Below are positions 1 to 6,643 of a stretch of DNA of 17,113 nucleotides, piece by piece. Within the stretch, counting starts at the first letter, position 1. The number at the start of each line of letters is the position of its first letter. The notes under the pieces are model-generated. The model worked only from the letters and a program-made list of their open reading frames with translations, searched no databases and was not told the origin of the DNA. A program made the translations under genes and the position numbers. The DNA comes from UKL13-2 sp044346745 (GTDB taxonomy: Bacteria; Pseudomonadota; Gammaproteobacteria; Burkholderiales; Usitatibacteraceae), in the NCBI GenBank assembly GCA_044346745.1, contig JBIIYQ010000064.1, positions 1 to 17,113 of the forward strand, read 5' to 3'.

Positions 1-66
1 CAACTCGGCCCGATATCGGGATGTGGAAGCTAAAACCAGCGGTTTTGCTAGGGCGGCGGTAGTCAA
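1..66 (-). CDS. maf: Maf/YceF-type nucleotide pyrophosphatase, N-terminal fragment
   Basis: Reading the minus strand toward the left edge gives an open frame ending in KPLVLASTSRYRAEL. This is the N-terminal signature of Maf-family house-cleaning nucleoside triphosphate pyrophosphatases (P-loop-like (L/I)xLASxSxxRxxLL). The family hydrolyses non-canonical or modified nucleotides; YceF of E. coli acts on m7GTP. Only about 22 codons are inside the window; the rest lies to the left. No in-frame ATG or GTG is visible. A TTG at 66-64 gives an N-terminus of the usual length (about 8 residues before the conserved segment), but no clear Shine-Dalgarno precedes it, so the start is uncertain. The position next to and divergent from yceD agrees with the common maf-yceD-rpmF neighbourhood. 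Identification rests on one short motif plus gene order. Confidence 0.72.
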   Translation of the reverse strand, partial: MTTAALAKPLVLASTSRYRAEL

Positions 67-116
67 ATGAGAGGCCAATTTAGTTGCATTAATGCCCAAA
101 CGTGGTAGGTAAGTTA

Positions 117-146
117 TTGATTTTTTTATAGATAAAATGATATCAT
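117..146 (+). promoter_or_regulatory. Candidate sigma-70 promoter of the yceD-rpmF-plsX operon
   Basis: TTGATT (117-122) and TATCAT (141-146) are separated by 18 bp, matching the -35/-10 consensus with two and one mismatches. Transcription would start near 153, on top of the in-frame ATG at 152. That would make the yceD message leaderless if translation begins there, and would exclude the ATG at 137. Position and consensus match are seen directly; activity is inferred. Confidence 0.4.
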
Positions 147-763
147 GCGCCATGTGCAGTCGACATGCCGACTTCCGTCACGTGCAACCCAATAAAATCG
201 CAGGCCCGGCTTCGACCTTGGTCTCCGTCGACCGATTGACGCGCCAAAAACAGGTCGTCGAAGGGCATTTTGCACCCGCTGAATTGCCAGAATTGGTTGA
301 TTTTCTGGCGTCAACAAAAGGGGAGGTGCGTTATCGGATTAGTGGAACCAGCCTGTCAGATCAATCAGGTGGTCAACAAAAGCGGTTGCAATGTATAATT
401 TATGGTTGGTTCGAAGTAATTGACTCGGTTGGCTTAGTTCCGTCACGTTTTGAGCTTGATATAGATAGTCGCTTGGTTTTGGTGTCTTCGGAAGAGGCGC
501 TGCCACCGCTGGAAGATGAGGCAGACGACGAGGATTACATCGTCTGCGGCCAAGATTTCGATGTCAAGGCTCACGTGCAGGAAGAAGTTTTGCTCGCGAT
601 TCCGACGACAACGCCGAGATCGCAAGGCCCTCCCGACGCCAAATTGCCCAAGGCGTTTCGTGGGGAGCGCCAGCCGGATCTTGTGGCCGGTAAAGTCAAT
701 TCAGATGTCGACGCCAAGCAGTCGCCGTTTGCCAAACTTGCAGCATTAAAGAAACCGCGTTAG
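137..763 (+). CDS. yceD: YceD/DUF177 family protein (large ribosomal RNA accumulation protein)
   Basis: A protein of about 208 residues of the YceD/DUF177 family, which in E. coli and plants is linked to 23S rRNA accumulation and is almost always encoded just before rpmF. Family marks are VVEGHFAPAELPEL near residue 41, FELDIDSRLVLV near residue 104, an acidic stretch, QEEVLLAIP near residue 149, and the C-terminal SPFAKLAALKKPR typical of the family. Oddly, the usual CxxC pair (LxCQRC) is not intact. The sequence reads LQCIIYGWFEV, with one cysteine followed by tyrosine, and about eight extra residues occur before FELDIDSRL. The start is unsure: ATG 137, ATG 152 (which fits the candidate promoter) or GTG 182 are all in frame, and none has a good Shine-Dalgarno. 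The next gene, rpmF, lies 73 bp downstream. Confidence 0.88.
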   Translation: MISCAMCSRHADFRHVQPNKIAGPASTLVSVDRLTRQKQVVEGHFAPAELPELVDFLASTKGEVRYRISGTSLSDQSGGQQKRLQCIIYGWFEVIDSVGLVPSRFELDIDSRLVLVSSEEALPPLEDEADDEDYIVCGQDFDVKAHVQEEVLLAIPTTTPRSQGPPDAKLPKAFRGERQPDLVAGKVNSDVDAKQSPFAKLAALKKPR

Positions 764-787
764 TCGCTCAAGGCATTTTTTAGCGGC

Positions 788-820
788 TACTGCAGCATGA
801 ATCGCAGTAACAAGTTTTTT
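788..820 (+). promoter_or_regulatory. Stem-loop plus T-run in the rpmF leader (weak terminator or attenuator)
   Basis: TACTGC (788-793) and GCAGTA (804-809) form a perfect 6-bp inverted repeat with a 10-nt loop, followed after five bases by six T residues (815-820). It lies between yceD and the rpmF ribosome-binding site. The stem is short and the T-run is offset, so it is at best a weak terminator; it might also be a leader structure controlling L32 translation. Confidence 0.28.
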
Positions 821-836
821 ATTCAGGAGAATCACC

Positions 837-1019
837 ATGGCAGTCCAACAGAACAAGAAGTCGCCCTCCAAGCGCGGCATGCATCGTGCGCATGATTTTC
901 TGGCCAGCCCGCCGACGGCCATTGAGCCAACCACAGGCGAGACCCACTTGCGTCACCACATCTCCCCGTCGGGTTTCTACCGCGGGAAAAAAGTGGTGAA
1001 AACCAAGGCGGACGAATAA
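837..1019 (+). CDS. rpmF: 50S ribosomal protein L32
   Basis: A 60-residue basic protein beginning MAVQQNKKSPSKRGMHRAHD, which is the highly conserved N-terminus of bacterial ribosomal protein L32, and ending with the typical ISPSGFYRGKKVV segment. It is a component of the large ribosomal subunit near the peptidyl-transferase region. This is the cysteine-free form: no zinc-ribbon cysteines are present, as is usual in proteobacteria. A good Shine-Dalgarno (CAGGAGA, about 824-830) precedes the ATG at the proper distance, so the start is firm. It sits between yceD and plsX, the standard arrangement that couples ribosomal and lipid-synthesis genes. The spacing to plsX is 79 bp, so plsX may also have its own promoter. 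Confidence 0.98.
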   Translation: MAVQQNKKSPSKRGMHRAHDFLASPPTAIEPTTGETHLRHHISPSGFYRGKKVVKTKADE

Positions 1020-1055
1020 GTCGTCTGCGCTCGATCTGGCGTCACAAATAACGGT

Positions 1056-1061
1056 TAAGCT
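1056..1061 (+). promoter_or_regulatory. Possible -10 element upstream of plsX
   Basis: TAAGCT lies 37 bp before the plsX ATG inside ACGGTTAAGCTGC (1051-1063). The identical 13-mer recurs before the ABC transporter ATPase gene (13973-13985). No good -35 is visible, so the call rests on the recurrence and position only. Confidence 0.25.
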
Positions 1062-1098
1062 GCTGGGTATCTTGCAGTAGGCGAGTTGCTCGAAAACA

Positions 1099-2184
1099 AT
1101 GCAGACAACGATTGCCATCGACGCGATGGGCGGGGATCTCGGGCCAACGGTCACCGTTCCCGCCGCGTTGACGTTTCTCTCCCAATCTCCGGATTGCAGA
1201 GTGCTTCTGGTCGGTCGTATCGACGAAATCAATGCCCAGCTAAAGAAATCCACAGCGCGCGGTGACGCAGCGCTGGTTTTCCCACGTCTGGAAGTTGTCG
1301 AAGCCCCCGAGCTCGTGGAAATGCACGAAGACGTACGTTCAGCGATTCGGAACAAAAAAAACTCGTCAATGCGAATTGCCATCGACTTAGTGAAGTTGGG
1401 CAGGGCGCACGCCTGCGTCTCTGCTGGCAATACGGGCGCATTGATGGGGACCGCGAAATTTGTCTTAAAGACCCTGCCGGGCATTGATCGTCCCGCGATT
1501 TGTGGCGCGCTGCCATCGCGAAACGGCGTGGTGTATGTCCTAGATTTAGGCGCAAATGCCGAATCGACGCCGGAGCATCTGCTCCAATTTGCCATCATGG
1601 GGGCGATGTTGTGTGCCGCCGTCGACGGCAAAAAGAGTCCGTCAGTCGGCCTCCTCAATATTGGCTCTGAAGATATCAAAGGCAACGAGACTACAAAACG
1701 CGCTGGTGAATTACTGAAGGCGAGCCATCTGAACTTCTTCGGTAATGTCGAGGGTACAGATATCTACAAGGGCACCACCGACGTGGTCGTTTGCGATGGC
1801 TTTGTGGGTAACGTAATGCTCAAGTCTTCTGAGGGCATCGCCAAGATGATGGGGGATTTTCTGAAAGAGGAATACAGGAAAACTCCCCTTCGCAAACTGA
1901 TGGCGCTGATCTCATTACCAGCGTTAAATGGATTTCGTGCGCGTGTCGATCACCGGCGGTACAACGGTGCGGCGCTGCTTGGCTTGCGCGGTATCGTGGT
2001 GAAGAGTCACGGATCGGCGGACGCGTATGGATTTGGTCGGGCGATCTTGCGCGCCCAGTCGGAAGCGGAACACGGACTGCTCTCCAAGATCAGCGCCGAA
2101 ATCGAGAGGCTGCACAGCGAAGGCCTAGTGCAGCCCGCGCGTGCTGCGCGTGTTGATGCTGCGCCAAATTTTGCGAAAGTTTAG
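1099..2184 (+). CDS. plsX: Phosphate acyltransferase PlsX
   Basis: A 361-residue soluble enzyme that converts acyl-ACP and phosphate to acyl-phosphate, the donor used by PlsY to begin phospholipid synthesis. Family motifs are in order: IAIDAMGGD (residues 5-13), VSAGNTGAL (107-115), LDLGANAE (148-155), LLNIGSE (185-191), CDGFVGNV (232-239), followed by RRYNGAALLGLRG and VVKSHGSAD. The length is slightly above the usual 340-350 because of a variable C-terminal tail. The chosen ATG gives the standard N-terminus; the Shine-Dalgarno is weak. The stop codon directly abuts the fabH ATG with no intervening base, so the two genes are probably translationally coupled. Placed after rpmF and before fabH as in many proteobacteria. 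Confidence 0.98.
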   Translation: MQTTIAIDAMGGDLGPTVTVPAALTFLSQSPDCRVLLVGRIDEINAQLKKSTARGDAALVFPRLEVVEAPELVEMHEDVRSAIRNKKNSSMRIAIDLVKLGRAHACVSAGNTGALMGTAKFVLKTLPGIDRPAICGALPSRNGVVYVLDLGANAESTPEHLLQFAIMGAMLCAAVDGKKSPSVGLLNIGSEDIKGNETTKRAGELLKASHLNFFGNVEGTDIYKGTTDVVVCDGFVGNVMLKSSEGIAKMMGDFLKEEYRKTPLRKLMALISLPALNGFRARVDHRRYNGAALLGLRGIVVKSHGSADAYGFGRAILRAQSEAEHGLLSKISAEIERLHSEGLVQPARAARVDAAPNFAKV

Positions 2185-3150
2185 ATGAGCGAAGTCTATG
2201 CCCGCATCGCCGGTACCGGAAGTTATTTGCCGGCACGCTGTGTTACCAATGACGATTTGTCCAAGATCGTCAATACCAGTGACGAGTGGATTTATTCGCG
2301 CACCGGCATTCGCGAGCGCCACTATGCGGCTGACAATGAAAATGCGAGTGACCTTGCGTTGATCGCTTGTCAGCGCGCCATGAAGGCTGCGCGAGTCGAC
2401 GAGAACGACGTCGACTTGATCATCGTTGCAACGTCGACGCCAGATATGGTGTTTCCGTCAACCGCTTGCATCTTGCAGGACAAGTTGGGCGTAAAAGAGG
2501 CGATTGCGTTTGATGTGCAGGCCGTGTGTGCAGGATTTGTCTACGGGCTTGCGACCGCTGAAAAATTTATCCGTACAGGTGGTGCCAAGTGCGCGCTGGT
2601 AGTGGGCACAGAAGTGTTCTCCCGCATCATGAATTGGGAGGACAGAACTACGTGTGTGTTGTTTGGTGATGGCGCGGGGGCGGTGGTGCTGAAAGCCTCT
2701 ACCGAGCCGGGCATCCTCTCTACCCACCTGCACGCCGACGGCAGTTATCGAGCGGCTTTGTGCGCGCCTGGCACGGTGGAAAACGGCAAGATTCGCGGTA
2801 GCCCGATGCTGACCATGGAAGGTGGCGCGGTGTACAAGTTCGCCGTTAAGGCGTTTGAAGACGTCGCGTGGGAGGCATTGCATGCCAACGGGTTGCAACC
2901 CGACGTCATCGACTGGTTCATTTGCCATCAGGCGAATCGGCGCATCATCATGCACGCCGCCAAACGTCTGGCGATGCCTGACGAGAAGGTGGTCATCACC
3001 GTTGACCGCCACGGCAACACCTCTGCAGCGTCTATCCCGCTCGCACTCGACGTGTCGGTGCGTGAGGGCAAAATCAAACCTGGGCAAATGGTTCTAATGG
3101 CTGCACTCGGCGGTGGTTTTGCGTGGGGCGCTGCACTTGCAAAATGGTAA
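2185..3150 (+). CDS. fabH: 3-oxoacyl-ACP synthase III (beta-ketoacyl-ACP synthase III)
   Basis: A 321-residue thiolase-fold enzyme that condenses acetyl-CoA with malonyl-ACP to start fatty-acid chains in the type II pathway. The catalytic triad is visible: Cys115 in VQAVCAGF, His248 in ICHQANRRI and Asn278 in HGNTSAASIP, each offset by three or four from E. coli Cys112/His244/Asn274. The N-terminal GTGSYLPARCVTND and the segment TSDEWIYSRTGIRERH are also typical, as is the C-terminal AALGGGFAWGAAL. The gene begins at the base after the plsX stop and ends 22 bp before the fabD ATG, so it is an internal operon gene. Nothing unusual is seen in the active site. Confidence 0.98.
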   Translation: MSEVYARIAGTGSYLPARCVTNDDLSKIVNTSDEWIYSRTGIRERHYAADNENASDLALIACQRAMKAARVDENDVDLIIVATSTPDMVFPSTACILQDKLGVKEAIAFDVQAVCAGFVYGLATAEKFIRTGGAKCALVVGTEVFSRIMNWEDRTTCVLFGDGAGAVVLKASTEPGILSTHLHADGSYRAALCAPGTVENGKIRGSPMLTMEGGAVYKFAVKAFEDVAWEALHANGLQPDVIDWFICHQANRRIIMHAAKRLAMPDEKVVITVDRHGNTSAASIPLALDVSVREGKIKPGQMVLMAALGGGFAWGAALAKW

Positions 3151-3172
3151 TCCCAAATACTCATCAATCACC

Positions 3173-4108
3173 ATGACAACGTTCGCAATTACGTTTGCCG
3201 GTCAGGGCTCACAGTCGATTGGCATGATGGCTGGCTTGGCGGCGTTGCCGGTCGTCAAATCTACCTTTGACGAGGCATCGATGCTACTCGGCCTAGATCT
3301 ATGGCAACTTGCTGAAGCCGGACCGGTTGAGCTACAGAATCAGACGGTTAATACCCAACCTTTGATGTTGGTCGCGGGCGTTGCGGCATGGCGCGCGTGG
3401 CGAGGCCTCGGAGGCCCTCAGCCGATACAATTTGCCGGACACAGCCTCGGCGAATACACCGCGTTGGTTGCGGCAGGGGCGATAGCATTCCCGGATGCCG
3501 TGCCGTTGGTGCGCTTTCGCGCCGAGGCGATGCAGGCTGCGGTTCCGGAAGGGACGGGCGGTATCGCGGCTGTTTTGGGGCTTGACGTTGATGTGGTTCG
3601 ACAAGTTTGTTCGGACGCTGCCGTGGGCGAGGTGCTTGAAGCGGTTAACTTGAATTCTCCCGGCCAGATTGTGATCGCCGGTCAACGCAGTGCGGTTGAG
3701 CGTGGCATGGCGCTGGCCAAAGTGCGTGGTGCAAAACGCGCCATCATGCTGCCCATGAGCGCACCATCACATTGCGCGCTGATGCGCCCTGCGGCGGAAC
3801 AATTGCGCATGCGTTTAGAGAGTGTGCAAATTAATGCACCCGCAGTGCCGGTCATCCAAAACGCGGACGTTGCTTCGTATTCAACGGCTGAGGAGATTAA
3901 GTCTGCGCTAGTGGAACAGCTGTTCCGTCCGGTGCGTTGGATTGAGACCGTTCAGGCGCTGGCAAACAAGGGCGCGACGACGGTGATTGAATGCGTACCG
4001 GGCAAGGTCCTCACGGGGCTGAATAAACGCATCGAGTCCAACCTGAATTGTCTCGCGATCAGTGACGAAGCGGGGCTCAATGCGGCCATTGCGGCCGCGA
4101 ATGGATAG
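3173..4108 (+). CDS. fabD: Malonyl-CoA:ACP transacylase
   Basis: A 311-residue enzyme that transfers malonyl groups from CoA to ACP to feed chain elongation. The nucleophile elbow GHSLGEYTA carries Ser91; Arg116 (in RFRAEAMQ) and His200 (in SAPSHCALM) match E. coli Ser92, Arg117 and His201. The N-terminal FAGQGSQ motif and C-terminal IECVPGKVLTGLNKR are standard. The ATG at 3173 was chosen over an upstream in-frame ATG at 3113, which would overlap fabH and add 20 unrelated residues, because TTFAITFAGQGSQ is the usual family start. No strong Shine-Dalgarno is present, so coupling to fabH translation, whose stop is 22 bp upstream, is likely. Confidence 0.98.
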   Translation: MTTFAITFAGQGSQSIGMMAGLAALPVVKSTFDEASMLLGLDLWQLAEAGPVELQNQTVNTQPLMLVAGVAAWRAWRGLGGPQPIQFAGHSLGEYTALVAAGAIAFPDAVPLVRFRAEAMQAAVPEGTGGIAAVLGLDVDVVRQVCSDAAVGEVLEAVNLNSPGQIVIAGQRSAVERGMALAKVRGAKRAIMLPMSAPSHCALMRPAAEQLRMRLESVQINAPAVPVIQNADVASYSTAEEIKSALVEQLFRPVRWIETVQALANKGATTVIECVPGKVLTGLNKRIESNLNCLAISDEAGLNAAIAAANG

Positions 4109-4162
4109 TCTGCTGGTCGGGCACCACATTGTTCTGATGACGGTAAGAGACGGGAATCACAC

Positions 4163-4912
4163 ATGACAAAAATCCTTGAAGGGCAGGTTGCCCTTGTTAC
4201 CGGTGCCACGCGTGGGATCGGTGCTGCCATCTTGAATAGACTGCTCGCGGAAGGTGCGACGGTTGTCGGCACCGCAACCAGTGAATCTGGCGCAGCCGCG
4301 ATTCAGGCGGCCGTCGATATCGCGGGTGGCAAGGGCCTCGGTGCCGTGTTGGATGTGAAAGACACCGCACAAACCGACGCGCTGCTTAAGGCGGTCGAAG
4401 AGAAGTTCGGCACCATCGGCATTTTGGTCAACAACGCCGGCATTACGCGCGACAATTTGATGATGCGGATGAAAGATGACGACTGGTCGGGTGTGATCGA
4501 GACCAATTTGTCTGCGGTGTTCAGGCTTTGCCGTGGTGTGATCAAGGGCATGATGAAAGCGCGCACCGGTCGCATCATCAATATTTCGTCGGTCGTCGGA
4601 TTTATGGGCAATGCCGGTCAGGTGAATTATGTGGCGGCAAAAGCGGGGATGGTCGGCTTTAGCAAGGCGCTGGCGCGCGAAGTCGGCAGCCGTAACATCA
4701 CAGTCAATTGTGTCGCCCCTGGGTTCATTGAGACCGACATGACAAAGGCGCTATCGGAAGAACAGGTGGACAAACTGGTCAGCAGTGTTCCGCTCGGACG
4801 GCTGGGTCAGCCGGCAGATATTGCCGAGGCGGTACTGTTCCTAGCCTCGCCTCACGCATCGTACATCACCGGCAACACGATTCATGTCAACGGTGGCATG
4901 CACATGGAGTAA
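4163..4912 (+). CDS. fabG: 3-oxoacyl-ACP reductase FabG
   Basis: A 249-residue short-chain dehydrogenase that uses NADPH to reduce 3-oxoacyl-ACP to 3-hydroxyacyl-ACP in each elongation cycle. The cofactor motif TGATRGIG is at residues 13-20, NNAG at 90-93, and the catalytic tetrad Asn115, Ser143, Tyr156 and Lys160 (in YVAAK) is intact. The terminal VNGGMHM is the usual FabG ending that takes part in tetramer contacts. The start is preceded by ACGGGAA-like purines about 10 bp upstream. It follows fabD by 54 bp and precedes acpP by 98 bp, exactly as expected for the fab cluster. Confidence 0.98.
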   Translation: MTKILEGQVALVTGATRGIGAAILNRLLAEGATVVGTATSESGAAAIQAAVDIAGGKGLGAVLDVKDTAQTDALLKAVEEKFGTIGILVNNAGITRDNLMMRMKDDDWSGVIETNLSAVFRLCRGVIKGMMKARTGRIINISSVVGFMGNAGQVNYVAAKAGMVGFSKALAREVGSRNITVNCVAPGFIETDMTKALSEEQVDKLVSSVPLGRLGQPADIAEAVLFLASPHASYITGNTIHVNGGMHME

Positions 4913-4970
4913 TCTGGGAGAGATGATCAAAAGGCGGTCAAATTCAGTTACCGGCGTATTTTTGCGATTT

Positions 4971-4979
4971 TGGTAAACT
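4971..4979 (+). promoter_or_regulatory. Candidate extended -10 promoter of acpP
   Basis: TGGTAAACT contains TG-N-TAAACT, an extended -10 form, 31 bp before the acpP ATG. It predicts a start near 4986 and a leader of about 25 nt that includes the strong AAAGGAAG ribosome-binding site. The -35 region is poor. A separate acpP promoter is known in E. coli, where ACP is made in large excess over the enzymes. Confidence 0.38.
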
Positions 4980-5010
4980 ATCGTCGTTCAATCTTTAAAG
5001 GAAGTCGCAC

Positions 5011-5250
5011 ATGGATAACATCGAAGCGCGCGTAAGAAAGATCGTCGCAGAGCAACTCGGCGTGGCAGAGGCCGAGATCAAAAACGAATCATCGTTTGTC
5101 GAAGATCTGGGCGCTGACTCGCTGGATAACGTTGAACTGGTAATGGCCCTCGAAGAAGAGTTTGAAACCGAAATTCCAGACGAGGCTGCCGAGAAGATCA
5201 CCAACGTTCAGCAGGCAATCGACTACGTATCCGCCCACCAGAACAAGTAA
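5011..5250 (+). CDS. acpP: Acyl carrier protein
   Basis: A 79-residue, strongly acidic four-helix protein that carries growing acyl chains on a 4'-phosphopantetheine arm. The attachment serine is Ser37 in GADSLDNVELV. This differs from the common DSLDTVELV only by Asn for Thr at residue 40. The segment EEEFETEIPDEAAEKI is the recognition helix II/III region typical of proteobacterial ACP. Translation signals are strong: AAAGGAAG at 4997-5004 lies six bases before the ATG. A candidate promoter precedes the gene and an intrinsic terminator follows it, suggesting that acpP is also expressed as a short, abundant message of its own. Confidence 0.99.
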   Translation: MDNIEARVRKIVAEQLGVAEAEIKNESSFVEDLGADSLDNVELVMALEEEFETEIPDEAAEKITNVQQAIDYVSAHQNK

Positions 5251-5270
5251 CCGTTTTGCGGCGCATGCAG

Positions 5271-5305
5271 GCTGTCGATCGGCACCGGTCGGCAGCTTTT
5301 TTATT
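5271..5305 (+). terminator. Intrinsic terminator between acpP and fabF
   Basis: Bases 5271-5281 pair with 5286-5296 to give an 11-bp stem (two G-U pairs in RNA) with a GCAC loop, followed at once by TTTTTTATT (5297-5305). This is a textbook Rho-independent terminator starting 20 bp after the acpP stop. It must either be partially read through or fabF must have its own promoter. Confidence 0.85.
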
Positions 5306-5325
5306 GGCCGCGCGATTTGTTGATC

Positions 5326-5344
5326 ATCAATCGTCATCATTGAT
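5326..5344. promoter_or_regulatory. Inverted repeat ATCAAT-N7-ATTGAT upstream of fabF
   Basis: A perfect 6-bp inverted repeat (5326-5331 and 5339-5344) with a 7-bp spacer sits between the acpP terminator and fabF, 37 bp before the fabF ATG. It could be an operator for the fabF promoter. It does not match the FadR consensus as I know it. Chance occurrence cannot be excluded. Confidence 0.25.
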
Positions 5345-5381
5345 CGCTGATAAACGGTAACTTTCATTACTAGGTCTTACT

Positions 5382-6617
5382 ATGAGCAAGCGTAGGGTCG
5401 TCATCACGGGTTTGGGCATCGTCTCGCCGGTAGGTAATACCGTTGCGACCGCCTGGGACAATATCGTCAACGGTCGTGGAGGTATCGGCCCGATTACGCG
5501 GTTTGACGCCGGCGTGTTACCGACACGTTTTGCCGCAGAAGTGAAAAACTTCAATGCCGCCGACTGGATGTCGTCCAAGGAAGTCCGCCGCATGGATACA
5601 TTTATCCACTTCGGTCTAGCCGCGACCAAGATGGCATTGGACGATTCAGGCATTGTCGTCGACGATTCAAATGCGCATCGTATCGGGGTGAATGTTGGCT
5701 CCGGTATCGGTGGTCTGCCGATGATCGAGGACAACATCCGCGAGATGATCGATAAGGGGCCGCGCCGCCTCTCGCCATTTTTTGTGCCGGGCTCAATCAT
5801 CAATATGGTGGCCGGTCTGATCTCCATTCAGTATGGTTTGAAGGGACCCAACGTTTCCATGGTCTCTGCTTGTACCACGGCAACCCACTGTATTGGTGAC
5901 GCCGGCCGAATGATTGAATACGGCGACGCCGATATCATGATCGCCGGTGGCGCTGAAGCGACGATTTGTATGGCGGGCATTGGCGGCTTTTGCTCCGTGA
6001 AGGCGCTTTCTGAGCGAAATGACTCCCCAGAAACGGCAAGTCGCCCGTTTGATCGCCACCGTGATGGATTTGTGCTTGGCGAAGGAGCCGGCATCTTGAT
6101 TCTCGAGGAGTACGAACACGCCAAAGCGCGTGACGCGCGGATTTATGGTGAGCTGGCGGCGATGGGCATGAGTGCAGATGCAAACCACATCACCGCGCCA
6201 AGTATGGACGGCCCTCGTCGCAGCATGCTAGCCGCGTTGCAAAATGCGGGGATCAACGGTGAAGAAGTCCAATACCTCAATGCGCACGGCACCTCGACGC
6301 CACTTGGGGACAGGAATGAAACTGCAGCGGTGAAAGCCGCATTTGGTGACCATGCCAAAAACTTGGTGGTGAATTCGACTAAATCCATGACGGGGCATTT
6401 GCTCGGCGCGGCAGGTGGTGTGGAAGCTGTTTTCACCACACTGGCGATCCACAATCAAGTGTCGCCGCCGACGATCAACATATTTGACCAAGACCCTGAG
6501 TGTGACTTGGACTACTGTGCGAACGTTGCGCGTGACATGAAGATTGATGTTGCACTTTCGAACTCGTTCGGCTTCGGCGGTACTAATGGCACATTGGTCG
6601 TAAAGAAACTCCGATAG
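5382..6617 (+). CDS. fabF: 3-oxoacyl-ACP synthase II (beta-ketoacyl-ACP synthase II)
   Basis: A 411-residue thiolase-fold condensing enzyme that elongates acyl-ACP with malonyl-ACP. Its N-terminus, RRVVITGLGIVSPVGN, is standard. Catalytic Cys164 lies in VSACTTATHC; His302 in LNAHGTSTPLGD, Lys334 in NSTKSMTGHLLG and His339 complete the Cys-His-His set with the conserved lysine (E. coli Cys163, His303, Lys335, His340). The C-terminal NSFGFGGTNGTLV loop is intact. AGGT at 5372-5375 is the likely ribosome-binding site. The gene follows the acpP terminator by about 75 bp, so some independent transcription is likely. In E. coli and Pseudomonas, pabC lies next; here mltG follows directly. Confidence 0.98.
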   Translation: MSKRRVVITGLGIVSPVGNTVATAWDNIVNGRGGIGPITRFDAGVLPTRFAAEVKNFNAADWMSSKEVRRMDTFIHFGLAATKMALDDSGIVVDDSNAHRIGVNVGSGIGGLPMIEDNIREMIDKGPRRLSPFFVPGSIINMVAGLISIQYGLKGPNVSMVSACTTATHCIGDAGRMIEYGDADIMIAGGAEATICMAGIGGFCSVKALSERNDSPETASRPFDRHRDGFVLGEGAGILILEEYEHAKARDARIYGELAAMGMSADANHITAPSMDGPRRSMLAALQNAGINGEEVQYLNAHGTSTPLGDRNETAAVKAAFGDHAKNLVVNSTKSMTGHLLGAAGGVEAVFTTLAIHNQVSPPTINIFDQDPECDLDYCANVARDMKIDVALSNSFGFGGTNGTLVVKKLR

Positions 6618-6624
6618 TCTTGCA

Positions 6625-6643
6625 GTGACGTGTATAACGTCAC
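6625..6643. promoter_or_regulatory. Perfect inverted repeat GTGACGT-N5-ACGTCAC between fabF and mltG
   Basis: A 7-bp perfect dyad (6625-6631 and 6637-6643) with loop GTATA begins 8 bp after the fabF stop and abuts the tandem repeat before mltG. No T-run follows, so it is not a typical terminator. It could be an operator or an RNA hairpin that separates fabF and mltG translation or protects the mltG message end. The structure is seen directly; its role is unknown. Confidence 0.5.

Noticed and set aside
9..20. Perfect 12-bp palindrome CCCGATATCGGG near the left edge
   Set aside because: It falls within the maf coding sequence (codons for SRYRA) and is explained by those codons; no reason to call it an operator.
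28..49. Hairpin AGC-t-AAAACC / GGTTTT-GCT near the left edge
   Set aside because: It lies inside the maf reading frame and has no T-run on either strand, so it is unlikely to be a terminator.
819..1685. 288-residue open frame on the minus strand opposite rpmF and plsX
   Set aside because: It lies entirely antisense to two well-supported genes, has no recognisable motif or ribosome-binding site, and looks like a codon-usage shadow.
2458..3087. 209-residue open frame on the minus strand opposite fabH
   Set aside because: Antisense to an intact fabH; the His/Arg-rich composition is typical of a shadow frame, with no family resemblance.
3113..3172. 20-codon upstream extension of fabD overlapping fabH
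   Set aside because: The extension overlaps the end of fabH and has no counterpart in FabD proteins; the ATG at 3173 gives the standard N-terminus.
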